Positions 9,481 to 18,433 of a stretch of DNA of 64,000 nucleotides are shown piece by piece. Within the stretch, counting starts at the first letter, position 1; every line of letters begins with the position of its first letter. The stretch is from the NCBI GenBank assembly GCA_963849635.1, contig CAWKIA010000028.1, positions 141,952-205,951 of the forward strand, written 5' to 3'. The notes below the pieces were generated by a model. It made no database searches. It saw only the letters and a program-made list of their open reading frames with translations, and was not told the origin of the DNA. The position numbers and the translations under genes are program-made. This DNA is from CAVRUD01 sp963849635 (lineage in GTDB: Bacteria; Chloroflexota; Chloroflexia; Thermomicrobiales; UBA6265).

Positions 9481-10259
9481 TATCTCCCTGTCGACTCGCC
9501 CGGTTCCTCCGGATGCGGCAGGAGTGTCACCTCCAATTCTTCCCGCACCTCGACCACGCCGTCCACCCGCTCGGCCACGGCGGCCGCTTCATCCGCGTCT
9601 TCGAGGGTCTCGACCTGGCCGGTCAGGACCACAATGCCTCCGCGAGTACTGACCCGGATTGAGGAGACCAGGTCCGCCGTCGCCGCATCCTGACGCAATT
9701 CCCGCATCACGGCTTCGGCCAGATCGTCGTCGATGCTGGGGTAGACGGTGGCTGGATCGTCGTCCTCGTCTAGTGCCGTCTCGGCGAAGCCGCCGACGAC
9801 TTCGAGGCTATCGTCATCATCGTCTCCTAGCGAGTCTTGCGTCCGGATAACGGGATCGGTCGGTGGGAAGTAGAGAACGCCTTCTTCCGTCGAGAGCTGG
9901 AAGTCGGTTGTGCCGGCGTCTCCGTTGAAGTCTGGATCGAGTTCCAGGTGTCCAACTGCCCCGGACGTGCTCGCCTCCAGCTTCGCATCGTCGTCGTAGG
10001 CGACGACCTCCTCGTCCATGTCCTCGATCGCGTCCTCGATCGTGAGCCCGAGGGAGTCGACCAGGGCGTGAGCGACATCGAGGGCAGCCTGGTGGTCCCC
10101 AGGCTCGCTCACCTCGCCGGAGAGCACGAGGGACCCGTCTCGGATCTCGGACGCGAGATAAATACCCGCGCTCTCCAGCGTTTCATCAAGCTGCGTGAGG
10201 ATCTCTTTTTGATTGGTGGGCGACAATTCCCCCGACGATTGATGAGCGTTGGTTCCCAA
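9480..10259 (-). CDS. BON-domain protein, two BON domains
   Basis: 259 residues, strongly acidic. Residues 20-80 and 175-250 each show the BON pattern of two short helices and strands with a conserved glycine: GSLVLSGEVSEPGDHQAALDVAHAL in the first, GGIVVLTGQVETLEDADEAAAVA in the second (each quoted in part). A low-complexity Asp/Glu-rich linker joins them. BON domains bind membranes or lipids in the OsmY and secretin families, but no signal peptide is seen, so this copy is probably cytoplasmic. Stand-alone gene, divergent from the MerR operon. Confidence 0.8.
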   Translation of the reverse strand: MGTNAHQSSGELSPTNQKEILTQLDETLESAGIYLASEIRDGSLVLSGEVSEPGDHQAALDVAHALVDSLGLTIEDAIEDMDEEVVAYDDDAKLEASTSGAVGHLELDPDFNGDAGTTDFQLSTEEGVLYFPPTDPVIRTQDSLGDDDDDSLEVVGGFAETALDEDDDPATVYPSIDDDLAEAVMRELRQDAATADLVSSIRVSTRGGIVVLTGQVETLEDADEAAAVAERVDGVVEVREELEVTLLPHPEEPGESTGR

Positions 10260-10418
10260 TGGTTGCCTCCAGTTGATGTTCGCCAGTGGATTGCGGTGCT
10301 AGCCGCCCTTTGCTGGAAGGATACCGGTTCATCCCCGGTCTACCACCGCAAGCGGGTATCCTCCGTATTGTCGGTGAGGACTTCAGGCAGGACGCTGGCG
10401 ACGGAGACGACCGCGAGG

Positions 10419-10940
10419 ATGGACGAGCAGAACGAACGGTATGGGGCGGGGCCGGCGCGCAGGCGACCGGCGCAGGTGCCACCTGGCCGGAACGTTTCCC
10501 CACCGCCTGCGCCCGATCGCTATCGCTACTCGATCGCGGAACTGGAAGAGCAAACCGGATTCTCGAGCCGGACGATCCGCTACTACGTCAGCAAAGCGCT
10601 CTTGCCGCCTGCCCACGGGCGCGGTCCAACTGCAACCTACGACCTGAGTCACCTCTTGCGACTGCGCGCTATCCAGCGCCGACGGCAGGAAGGGGTTCTG
10701 CTTGAGGAGATCAAGGCCGAACTCGGCGACCTCTCCGACGAGCAGATCGCCGACATACTCGAGGTGCGCACCGATCCGATCGAGGATCGCTGGCGCCGGA
10801 TCCTGCTCCACGACGACATCGAGCTCCATGTTCGCGAGCGAGGCGGGCAGCCGCGCAATGCCAGCTTCGACAAGGCGGTCGATCAGATCGTCAAGCACGC
10901 CCAGATCGCCATCGACGATCTTGACCGGGGAATGTCATGA
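10419..10940 (+). CDS. MerR-family transcriptional regulator
   Basis: 173 residues from the ATG at 10419 (GCGAGG just upstream). After a 30-residue Pro/Arg-rich leader comes a MerR winged helix-turn-helix: YSIAELEEQTGFSSRTIRYY, then a Gly/Pro wing (LLPPAHGRGPTATYD) and the family's HLLRLRAIQRRRQEGVLLEEIK helix. The C-terminal half has no metal-binding cysteines and no known effector domain. It overlaps the flavin reductase gene by 4 bp, so it probably controls its own operon. Confidence 0.85.
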   Translation: MDEQNERYGAGPARRRPAQVPPGRNVSPPPAPDRYRYSIAELEEQTGFSSRTIRYYVSKALLPPAHGRGPTATYDLSHLLRLRAIQRRRQEGVLLEEIKAELGDLSDEQIADILEVRTDPIEDRWRRILLHDDIELHVRERGGQPRNASFDKAVDQIVKHAQIAIDDLDRGMS

Positions 10941-11443
10941 GCGAACGTTCTGGCCAGAGCGATCTCGAACTGCGCGAGATCCGGCGGCGGTGGGCAAGCG
11001 GAGTTGTCGTCGTCACAACGGTCGATGGCGCTGGTGGATTCCGGGGGGCGACGGTGAGCGCGTTCGCGGCCGTCTCGCTGGAGCCGCCGTTGGTGCTCGT
11101 TTGTCTCGACCGCTCCGGCCGGATGAGCGAAATGGTGTCGGATGCCGGCATCTTTGCTGTCTCCATCCTGGAAAGCGACCAGGAGTTCCTGGCGGAGCGG
11201 TTTGCGGGACGGGCGCCGCTGCCAGATACGGTCTTCACCGGCGTCCCTCATAGTCCGGCAGGCAACGGCTGTCCGATCCTGGACGGAGCACACGCCTGGT
11301 ATGCCTGCCGGGTGGCGGCGACGCACGACGGTGGTGACCATGTCATCGTGATCGGCGCCGTCGACGAGGCGAGTGTCGGGCCGGAAACCGATGATCCCCT
11401 CCTCACCTATGATGCCCACTATCGCCGTCTGGGGGTGCGCTGA
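10937..11443 (+). CDS. flavin reductase-like (FMN-binding split-barrel) protein
   Basis: 168 residues of the Flavin_Reduct family: WASGVVVVTTVDG near residue 18, FRGATVSAFAAVSLEPPLVLV for FMN phosphate contacts (residues 35-55), and C-terminal HVIVIGAVDEA. Such proteins supply reduced FMN to two-component monooxygenases or act as flavin oxidoreductases. The ATG overlaps the MerR stop (ATGA) and its own stop overlaps the next start (TGATG), so all three genes are translated from one message. No monooxygenase partner lies nearby. Confidence 0.88.
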   Translation: MSERSGQSDLELREIRRRWASGVVVVTTVDGAGGFRGATVSAFAAVSLEPPLVLVCLDRSGRMSEMVSDAGIFAVSILESDQEFLAERFAGRAPLPDTVFTGVPHSPAGNGCPILDGAHAWYACRVAATHDGGDHVIVIGAVDEASVGPETDDPLLTYDAHYRRLGVR

Positions 11444-11793
11444 TGGCCGCGAGAACTCCGGAAGAGTCGGAAACATCGAGACGGCTCTGGGTGCCGGACA
11501 ATCCGGACGGAAGCGGCTGGGCGGACGTCGACTGGGTCAGCGCGGTCCGCGGCAGCCGGTACCACTACAGGCACGGCCTCCCACGAGCCGAAGCGCTGGC
11601 GAAATTGCCGCCGTTCTACCGGGTGGTGACGCGCCTGGAATCCGAAGCGCTAGTGCCGCATGAGAACAGTTACTACGTCCCGGGCGAACAGCTTGCCGAG
11701 TTCCTGGCGGAGCTCGCCCTGGCGGGCGGCGCGGAAGTCGTCTGGCATGTCGAATCCTGCGACGCGCCGCCACCTGAAAGCCGCGTCACATAG
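11443..11793 (+). CDS. conserved-looking hypothetical protein
   Basis: 116 residues, not recognised. Soluble, rich in aromatic residues and prolines, with blocks RLWVPDNPDGSGWADVDWV and ENSYYVPGEQLAEFLAELAL. Its start overlaps the flavin reductase stop by one base, and its TAG is the first three bases of a strong terminator hairpin. The operon position suggests a role linked to the flavin reductase. Confidence 0.65.
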   Translation: MAARTPEESETSRRLWVPDNPDGSGWADVDWVSAVRGSRYHYRHGLPRAEALAKLPPFYRVVTRLESEALVPHENSYYVPGEQLAEFLAELALAGGAEVVWHVESCDAPPPESRVT

Positions 11794-11826
11794 AGACGCC
11801 GCCAGCTTATGCTGGCGGCGTCTCTA
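11791..11826. terminator. bidirectional hairpin terminator
   Basis: Perfect 16-base arms with a TTAT loop (arms 11791-11806 and 11811-11826, core GACGCCGCCAGC). It lies between the convergent MerR operon and thioredoxin-fusion gene and would serve both. The TAG stop of the upstream gene lies inside the first arm. Confidence 0.85.
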
Positions 11827-11847
11827 TGTTCCAGTACTCGTGTTGCC

Positions 11848-13860
11848 CTAGATGCTGATTGTCTTCGCGCTTTCGCTCTTGTCGCCCTGAGCCAGCGCCA
11901 GGACGGCTTGCGCGCCGACGGCGACATCGGAGGCGATGTTCCCCTTGGCGTCTACCAGGACTGCCGATGGCGTGCCACTCGCACCGAAGGTGGAGCCGAC
12001 CGAGAAGCCCTGATCGAGGAGGACCGGAGAGCGAAGACCCATCGCCTTGTTGTCTTCGACCGATCCGGTCGAGACGACGAGGAGCTTCGGCGCGCCCTTC
12101 GGCGGCTTGGCCTCCCACGCTTTCAGGTCATCGAGCATCCGGTTGCAGAAGCCGCAGCCCGGGTTCCAGAAGAGGACGAGGGTCTTGGTGCCCCGGCTAG
12201 ACGCCAGGCTGACCTGACGGCCATCGACGTCGGGGAGTTTGACCGCGGGGGCCGGTTCTCCGATGGCGGGTTTCTTCGGCGCGGGCGGGGCTGGCGGAGC
12301 GGCGGTGGCGGGATCCTCATTGTTGGCCAGGGCCAGCACGCCCGGGGCGCCGACCGCGACGCGCGAGGCGATCTTGCCATCCTTGTCGATCAGGATCGCC
12401 GATGGTGTGCCGCTGGCGCCGAACTGCCGCCCAGTTGAGAAGCCCTGATCGAGCACCATGGTCGACTTGAAGCCGTGCTCGCGATTGGCTTCAACCGCAC
12501 CGGTCGAGACCAGGAGCAGCTTGGGAGCGTCCGCTGGCGGGTTCGCCTCCCAGGCCTTGATATCCTCGGTCATCCGCTTGCAGAAGCCGCAACCTGGATT
12601 CCAGAAGACCATCAACGTATTGTCGCCCTTGAAGGATGTCAGGTCGACTGAGTTGCCATCGAGGTCAGGCAGGGTTACCGCTGGGGCAAGGTCACCGACC
12701 TGGACCGCTGGTGCCTGGGCGGGCGCGGGCGCAGGTACCGGGGCGTTGCCGTTGCCGTTTCCCGCCGCTGCCGGGATCACCTGGGGAGCGGCAGCCGGTG
12801 CCGGAGCGCCTACTGTGCGAGCGACTAGCTGGCGGATGGCGTCGGCGCCCTGGGCAAGCGGGCTGCCGATCTTGCCGTCGGCCTGAATCACCCAGGCACT
12901 TGGCGTCCCGTAGGACAGGTAGAGCATAGCGACCTCGCGGTCCTCCTGCAGGAGGACGTTGGAGATGCCGTGCTCTGCCACCTTGGAGCGGTTCGCGTCG
13001 ACGGTTCCGCGGCTGATCATCGCGATTGTCACGTCGTTGCCGTGCTCTCGCTGCCACTTACCGATGTCCGGCAGCAAGGCATTGCACGGTCCGCAGCCGG
13101 GATCGCTGGAAACGATCAGGACCGGCTTGCTGCGAGCGCGCAGAGCGTCGAGCGTCATCGTCTCGCCGTAGAGGCCGGTCAAACTGAAAGCGGGCGCCTG
13201 GGATCCGACCGGCAGGCCGAGTACCTGCGGCGCTGGCTGCGCGGCGGCGTTTCCCTGAACTGCACCCACCGCACCGGTCTCAATCGCCTCTTCGAGGGAA
13301 TCGAGCCGGATCAGCAGGCGGCCGTTCTGGGAGAGCAGATGGACCAGCAGCCAGCCTTCGACCGCGGCGACAACCAGCAAGACTGCGGTGAGGACTAGCG
13401 CGACGGTCTCGGCGGTAGAGAGATCGTCGAGCCAACTAACGATGCTTTGGCCCGCGTCGTTCCAGCCGAATCCGACTAGCAGGAGCGCCACCACGGCGAG
13501 CACGCCGTTGCGGATCAGGGTTGAAGTGCCCGCTGGCTCGGAATGGAGCTGGCCAAAGCAATGGCAATCAGGCGTTCGCCCCTTCGAAAGGTTGTAGCCG
13601 ATACCGGCGATGAACGCGAGCAGCAGGACCAGCCCGCCGATCGCCGCCCACTTGGCCGTATCGACCGGAAGCAGGAGCACGGCAATCGCGATCTCGACGA
13701 TCGGGAGTGCCAGTCCGGCGATTCCGGCGAAAGACGCGGGAACTCCAAAGTCCTGCATCGCCTTGCGGGAACCTTCCCGGTCAGCGAGTTTGGCGGCACC
13801 AGCAACCGCAAAGACAGCGGCCAGTGCGAGCCGAGCGAGCAACAACAACGTATCTTCCAT
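11848..13860 (-). CDS. MauE-like membrane domain fused to three TlpA-like thioredoxin domains
   Basis: 670 residues from the ATG at 13860; a longer frame to 14070 would start inside a terminator hairpin and is rejected. Residues 5-135 form a four-span MauE/DoxX-like domain with the PDCHCFG motif (Cys99, Cys101). One more span (150-175) leads to three thioredoxin/TlpA folds with active sites GCGPC (Cys256/259), GCGFC (424/427) and GCGFC (569/572), each followed by a cis-proline segment (GTPSA). Pro/Ala-rich linkers separate the domains. The family theme is disulfide reduction or formation outside the membrane, with the membrane part relaying electrons. Domains two and three are much alike, so a duplication is likely. 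Confidence 0.85.
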   Translation of the reverse strand: MEDTLLLLARLALAAVFAVAGAAKLADREGSRKAMQDFGVPASFAGIAGLALPIVEIAIAVLLLPVDTAKWAAIGGLVLLLAFIAGIGYNLSKGRTPDCHCFGQLHSEPAGTSTLIRNGVLAVVALLLVGFGWNDAGQSIVSWLDDLSTAETVALVLTAVLLVVAAVEGWLLVHLLSQNGRLLIRLDSLEEAIETGAVGAVQGNAAAQPAPQVLGLPVGSQAPAFSLTGLYGETMTLDALRARSKPVLIVSSDPGCGPCNALLPDIGKWQREHGNDVTIAMISRGTVDANRSKVAEHGISNVLLQEDREVAMLYLSYGTPSAWVIQADGKIGSPLAQGADAIRQLVARTVGAPAPAAAPQVIPAAAGNGNGNAPVPAPAPAQAPAVQVGDLAPAVTLPDLDGNSVDLTSFKGDNTLMVFWNPGCGFCKRMTEDIKAWEANPPADAPKLLLVSTGAVEANREHGFKSTMVLDQGFSTGRQFGASGTPSAILIDKDGKIASRVAVGAPGVLALANNEDPATAAPPAPPAPKKPAIGEPAPAVKLPDVDGRQVSLASSRGTKTLVLFWNPGCGFCNRMLDDLKAWEAKPPKGAPKLLVVSTGSVEDNKAMGLRSPVLLDQGFSVGSTFGASGTPSAVLVDAKGNIASDVAVGAQAVLALAQGDKSESAKTISI

Positions 13861-14025
13861 GAGGCCAACCCCCACGCCCGGGACGGACGTACACGGCACG
13901 TAGAACCCAATTGCCACCGAATTTCGAGTTTCCGCGAAGGAACGGGAGCATTCTAACACTTCCGATTTGAAAGTGGGTAGTGCCCAGCCACGGAATCTTT
14001 GACCGAATGTCGCAGGACGCGCGAA

Positions 14026-14069
14026 TGAGCCACAAGCCCCGGCGCAATCGCGCCGGGGCTTGTGGCTCA
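14026..14069. terminator. strong hairpin terminator
   Basis: Perfect 20-base inverted repeat (14026-14045 with 14050-14069) around an AATC loop, with core CCCCGGCGC. It is placed to end transcripts of the small membrane protein gene at 14119-14364 and to insulate the thioredoxin-fusion gene's promoter. Confidence 0.85.
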
Positions 14070-14118
14070 AGATGCCAGGATTGAATCCTGCAGTGGACTT
14101 TTCCGGAAAGTCAGGAGC

Positions 14119-14364
14119 CTATGCCCCCATTGCCTGGAGCTTCTGCCAGTCGGAGCGAGCGCGGTAGGAAAGAGCGACACATGCGGCCAATAGGACGATG
14201 ACGATGCCCCACTCCAACGATCCGTTCCCCTTGTCCGGATCCCAGCCGGTGAGGACCTCGATCCACTCATGGTTGATGAGCGTCAGGATGACGAGCGCGG
14301 CGGTGACCGCCGCCAGGGCCGCTTCGATGTTGAACCGCCGCTTGAGTTGACTCTTGCCGTTCAT
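14119..14364 (-). CDS. small membrane protein, two spans
   Basis: 81 residues from the ATG at 14364, which has a GAGGAAC site 3-9 bases upstream; a longer frame to 14409 lacks one. A basic N-terminus (KSQLKRRFN) precedes a helix at about 15-33 and a second helix (WGIVIVLLAACVALSYRA). Between them lies an acidic loop ending WDPDKGNGSLE. No family recognised; the same WDPDKG-type loop is common in small two-span proteins of actinobacteria and Chloroflexota, where the function is unknown. Confidence 0.65.
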   Translation of the reverse strand: MNGKSQLKRRFNIEAALAAVTAALVILTLINHEWIEVLTGWDPDKGNGSLEWGIVIVLLAACVALSYRARSDWQKLQAMGA

Positions 14365-14478
14365 TGTTCCTCGTTCCTTCGCATGCGACGCCCGAACACG
14401 AGGCGGCATCGTACACCCGCTCGCCGAGACGTGAAACCGGCCCCGATGTCCAGGCAGAAACGATTCCGTTCAGCCAGA

Positions 14479-17400
14479 TCAACCCGCCGCGGTGGTCGGA
14501 GCGGCGGATTCCGCCCGGCGCGCCGAAACGGCGCGCACGTCGGAGATCACATCGCTGATAGGCAGCAGCGCTCCTTCTCCGGCGAGCCGTTCGAGGCCTT
14601 CCTCATCCAGAGTTGCCAACAGAGATGATCTCTGGCGCGTTCGGTCCTCTTGCAGACGGTTGTTCGGCGCCGCGCCGAGGCGGTCGCGTTCGGCCTGGGC
14701 GCTTCCAAACCAGCGGGCAGCGTCTTCAGCAGCGGCGAACGCATGGAGTCCGGCGAAGGCAGCCACGAAGTCCGTCGTCCCGACCCGGTCGTCGCTGGCG
14801 AGGCTGCCTTCGAGACCGGCCGCGTACGACGACCAGGCATCGTTTAGCCGCCCTTCGAGTTCGGCGATTACACCCAGGTAGTAATGGATCAGGGAAGCGT
14901 TCCGCTGGACTCCGCCTTCTTCATACCGGGCCAGGGCGTCGAGAAACAGCGTCCGAGCTCGGTCCAGATCACCCTCCATGTAGGCGATCTCGCCGAGGTT
15001 GCCGACTGCGTTGGCGATACCGATCGGGTCGCCCAAAACACGCCAGATTTGCAGCGCCTCTTCCGCCGCTGCCCGCGCCCTCGCGTAATCGCCGGTGCTG
15101 ACGGCCAGCACGCCGAGATTGGCGATGATCGTCGCCACGGAGTGCAGATCGTTGACCTCCCGTAGGAGGGGCAGCGCCTCGTTGAAGAGGGCTTCGGCGT
15201 CGCTCAAACGGGCCTGCTGTAGGGCAACTGTTGCAAGGCCCGCCAACGATCGCCCCACACCTTGCGGGTTGTCGAGCGCACGGGAGTGTTCAAGCGAGCG
15301 TCCATGCAGGCTGACTGCCCGGGCGAAGTCCCTCTGGTCCATGGCGCAGTTGGCGAGGTTGTTGAGCGTCCGGGCCGCGCCCTCGCGATCTCCGAGGGTT
15401 TCTCTGATTGCCAGCGCCTCTTCATAGGCGGGAATCGCCCTGTCGAGTTGCCCGAGCGTCTCGGTGATCAGACCGGCGCCGTGCAGGGCCTGCGCTCGGA
15501 CGAGCGAAGGCTCACCGCTGTCGGCGGCCAGGACCCGGGTCGACCAGTCCGCGCCTTCGATAAGGTACCCGCGGAGGTACCAGAAGCGCGAGAGCGCACC
15601 CACCAGCTTGATCGCCAGAGAAGATTCGCCCGCGGCCAGGGCCCAGCGCAGCGCCGATCGGAAGTTGTCGTGCTCCAGTTCAACACGGTCGAGCCAGATC
15701 GGCTGTTCCGGCCCCATCAACTCGGGCGCGGCTCGCTCGGCGAGGGCAAGGAATACCTGCGCGTGAGCCCGGCGGATAGCATCGTCTTCCCCAGCTTGGA
15801 TCAACGCGTCAACTCCGTATTCGCGCACGATCTCAAGCATCCCCACCCTGTTCTCGCCGGAAACATCCAGCCAGCGCAGGAGACTCTTGTCGGCCAATGC
15901 CGCCGCCGTGTCGAGCAGCGCGCCGCCGGTTACTCCACGTCCGCGCGCCGTCCCGTTGGTCGGAGAGACCACGATTGGGACGGCCAAATCAAGCGCGCAC
16001 CCGCCGGTGAAGACGGCCAGGCGGCGAAATACGGTTTGCTCTTCATCGGAGAGAAGGTCGTAGCTCCAGGCGATCGTGTCGCGCAACGTGCGTTGCCGGA
16101 CCGGCAGATCGCGGGCCCCGCCGGTGAGCGTCGCCAGGCGCGAATCCAACTGGGCCAGCAGGCTCGCGGGCGACAGGTGCCGCAGCCGGCTGGCGGCCAG
16201 CTCGATCGCCAGCGGAATCCCCTCCAGGCGGACGCAGATGGCCGCCACTGTCGCCGCGTTCTCCGCCGTCAGCTCGAACGATGGGAGCGCGCCGCGAGCG
16301 GTCTGCACGAAGAGCCCGATGGCATCGAAGCGGCTAAGGGCCTGGAGGTTGGGTAATCGGGAGGTATCTGGAAACGCCAAAGAGGGGACATCAAGGGTCT
16401 GCTCGCCGCGCAGGCGCAGGCGCTCCCGGCTGGTAACGAGCACCTTGAGCCGCGGGCAGGCCGCCAGCAACTCGGCGACAGCTGGGGCCGCCTCGATGAC
16501 GTGCTCCATGTTGTCAAGCACGAGGAGCGCTTCGCGGTCCCGCAGGTGGTCCCGGAGGGTATCCCCCAGCGGCCGGTCGCCTTCCTCGCGGGCGCCGACC
16601 ACTTGGGCAATCGCTGGTAGGACGAGCGCCGGATCGCGAGTCGGCGTGAGATTGACGAAGGTTGCGCCGTGTTCCAACTCGTCGACCAGCCCATTCGCCG
16701 CTTCGATCGCCAGACGAGTCTTACCGATCCCGCCGGGACCAAGGAGGGTAACCAGGCGAACATCCGGCCGCCAGAGCAGGTCGAGCAACTCCTCCGTTTC
16801 GCGCTGGCGTCCCACGAGTGGTGTGAGCGGAGCGGGAATACCGCGGAACTTGGCCACGGTCACCGGGACGTGGTCGATTGTGAGGGGAAGCACTGGCAGC
16901 GCATCAAGTTCGGCGATGAGCGCCTCCGTCTGGGCGCTTGGTTCGTCGCCGAGTTCCTCTTCCAAGGTCTTGCGCAGCACGCTGTACTGGCGCCGGGCGA
17001 GGTCGGGCTGGCCTGTGCTGGCAAACGCCCGGATCAACGCCTGATGGGCCGGTTCGTGGGCGGGATCGTCAACAATCAGCGCTTCGAGCAGCGGTACCGA
17101 CGCTAGCGGCTCGCCGGATGCCAGATCGAGCCCGGCCAGATCGAGCGTGGCCCGCTCACGGGCGCGGCGTAAGGCTTCGCGCCGGGCAAAGAGCCATTCG
17201 GTGTAGAGGTCATCGCTGAGCAAGTCGCCGCCATAGAGGGACAGCGCTTCGCCGAGGAGAGAGCGACGCTGATCCGGAGGTTGGGCCGCCGCTTGGGATA
17301 ACCCGTGTTCGAAGGCGGCTGTGTCGACCCACAGGCCATCGTGTGGCTTGACCCGGATGAGATCGCCATCGGTAGCGATGTAGGACGACCCACGACCCGT

Positions 17401-17700
17401 GCGCAACTCCGGCTCCAGCACCCGCCGCAGCGCGTGCAATGCCTTGTAGAGCGCATTCGAAGCAGCCTCCGGCGTTGATTCCGGCCAGAGCAGATCGAGG
17501 ACGCGGTCACGCGGAACCGAGTACCGCGGCGAAATGAGCAACAGGAACAACAAGTTCCGCGCTCCCCGGGGCGGCCAGGCTTCGTCGGGAATCGCGCGAT
17601 CCCCGACGAAGATGCGGGCGTGGCCAAGGAGATGGGCACGGAGCGGTGCGAGGGCTGGACTCGATTCTGGGGAGTTCAGCGACGGACTGGTGCCAGGCAT
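14479..17700 (-). CDS. AfsR/SARP-like regulator: BTAD, NB-ARC ATPase and TPR
   Basis: 1073 residues. Residues 20-115 are an OmpR-like winged helix (LPRDRVLDLLWPE-type block) and about 115-265 a bacterial transcriptional activation domain. A STAND NTPase follows, with FRGIPAPLTPLVGRQRETE, Walker A LLGPGGIGKTRLAIEAA and Walker B ALLVLDNMEHV, then WH-type sensor regions. From about 690 to 1000 run tetratricopeptide repeats (AARTLNNLANCAMDQRDFARA and similar). Family members switch on secondary metabolism or stress genes after ATP and ligand or protein binding. The gene is intact, unlike many neighbours. The target is unknown. Confidence 0.9.
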   Translation of the reverse strand: MPGTSPSLNSPESSPALAPLRAHLLGHARIFVGDRAIPDEAWPPRGARNLLFLLLISPRYSVPRDRVLDLLWPESTPEAASNALYKALHALRRVLEPELRTGRGSSYIATDGDLIRVKPHDGLWVDTAAFEHGLSQAAAQPPDQRRSLLGEALSLYGGDLLSDDLYTEWLFARREALRRARERATLDLAGLDLASGEPLASVPLLEALIVDDPAHEPAHQALIRAFASTGQPDLARRQYSVLRKTLEEELGDEPSAQTEALIAELDALPVLPLTIDHVPVTVAKFRGIPAPLTPLVGRQRETEELLDLLWRPDVRLVTLLGPGGIGKTRLAIEAANGLVDELEHGATFVNLTPTRDPALVLPAIAQVVGAREEGDRPLGDTLRDHLRDREALLVLDNMEHVIEAAPAVAELLAACPRLKVLVTSRERLRLRGEQTLDVPSLAFPDTSRLPNLQALSRFDAIGLFVQTARGALPSFELTAENAATVAAICVRLEGIPLAIELAASRLRHLSPASLLAQLDSRLATLTGGARDLPVRQRTLRDTIAWSYDLLSDEEQTVFRRLAVFTGGCALDLAVPIVVSPTNGTARGRGVTGGALLDTAAALADKSLLRWLDVSGENRVGMLEIVREYGVDALIQAGEDDAIRRAHAQVFLALAERAAPELMGPEQPIWLDRVELEHDNFRSALRWALAAGESSLAIKLVGALSRFWYLRGYLIEGADWSTRVLAADSGEPSLVRAQALHGAGLITETLGQLDRAIPAYEEALAIRETLGDREGAARTLNNLANCAMDQRDFARAVSLHGRSLEHSRALDNPQGVGRSLAGLATVALQQARLSDAEALFNEALPLLREVNDLHSVATIIANLGVLAVSTGDYARARAAAEEALQIWRVLGDPIGIANAVGNLGEIAYMEGDLDRARTLFLDALARYEEGGVQRNASLIHYYLGVIAELEGRLNDAWSSYAAGLEGSLASDDRVGTTDFVAAFAGLHAFAAAEDAARWFGSAQAERDRLGAAPNNRLQEDRTRQRSSLLATLDEEGLERLAGEGALLPISDVISDVRAVSARRAESAAPTTAAG

Positions 17701-17811
17701 GATGGTGAGGACGGCCTCCTTGGCCGCAACGCGACTGGGATCGGCGCAGGATTATGCAACGTTTAGTGTACGCGCTTCCGGCCTACCCAGACACCTGTTC
17801 AGCGGCAATTC

Positions 17812-18336
17812 TTACACCCCAAAGTGATCCCTGATCCAACCTCGGTGCTCGGCGTCGTGCCCCCAGGAGTCGCCAGCGATCCAGTTGACGATCGCCTCGT
17901 TTCCATCCGGCCGGTCTTCGGCCAGATACGATGTGTAGGGGCGGGCAAGATCGGCATCGGACATCGCCAGCAGGCGATCGATCGTCCCCTGGTGACTCTC
18001 GCGGAAGCCAGCCAGCACATCCTCCAGGGACCGATCCTTGTCCTTCTGGAAGAGCGCATCATTGATGCTGTTGAAGCCGGCCGTGTGCATCTCCTCCGGG
18101 CTGGAGAGGCCAAAGCGAGGAAACCTGGGTTTGCCATCGAGCAAGTCGTGCAGCGATCTGCTCCAAGTTTCGAGGTGGGCCAGATGATCCTTGATCGACC
18201 ATTGTTCGGGACCAGGTGCTGTCAGTTGCTCATCGGAGAGCGAGGCGATCACCCCTTCTAGTTCGGCCCGGCTGCTCCTGGCGCGCTCGACCGCCTCATT
18301 GACTGTAGTCGGTAACACTTCTTCTTGCTGGCTCAT
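17812..18336 (-). CDS. ClbS/DfsB-type (DinB-fold) protein
   Basis: 174 residues predicted as a four-helix bundle of the DUF1706 ClbS/DfsB type or a close DinB relative. Visible are SSRAELEGVIASLSDEQL, WSIKDHLAHLETWSRSLH with the family's first histidine pair, and WIAGDSWGHDAEHRGWI at the C-terminus with further histidines. ClbS protects colibactin producers; most relatives have no known role and may be metal-dependent transferases or hydrolases. Monocistronic by position. Confidence 0.75.
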   Translation of the reverse strand: MSQQEEVLPTTVNEAVERARSSRAELEGVIASLSDEQLTAPGPEQWSIKDHLAHLETWSRSLHDLLDGKPRFPRFGLSSPEEMHTAGFNSINDALFQKDKDRSLEDVLAGFRESHQGTIDRLLAMSDADLARPYTSYLAEDRPDGNEAIVNWIAGDSWGHDAEHRGWIRDHFGV

Positions 18337-18433
18337 GACGATCCCCTCTCACGCGATGGTCCTGCGCACAGTTCGTTAGGCTCAGGGACGTTACCAGGCG
18401 ATAAAACGATTGTCGGCGCTCCATCGTGAGGTC

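Noticed and set aside
13861..14070. Longer start for the thioredoxin fusion protein at 14070
   Set aside because: It would begin inside a perfect terminator hairpin and add 70 residues without hydrophobic or conserved features; the ATG at 13860 starts directly at the first membrane helix.
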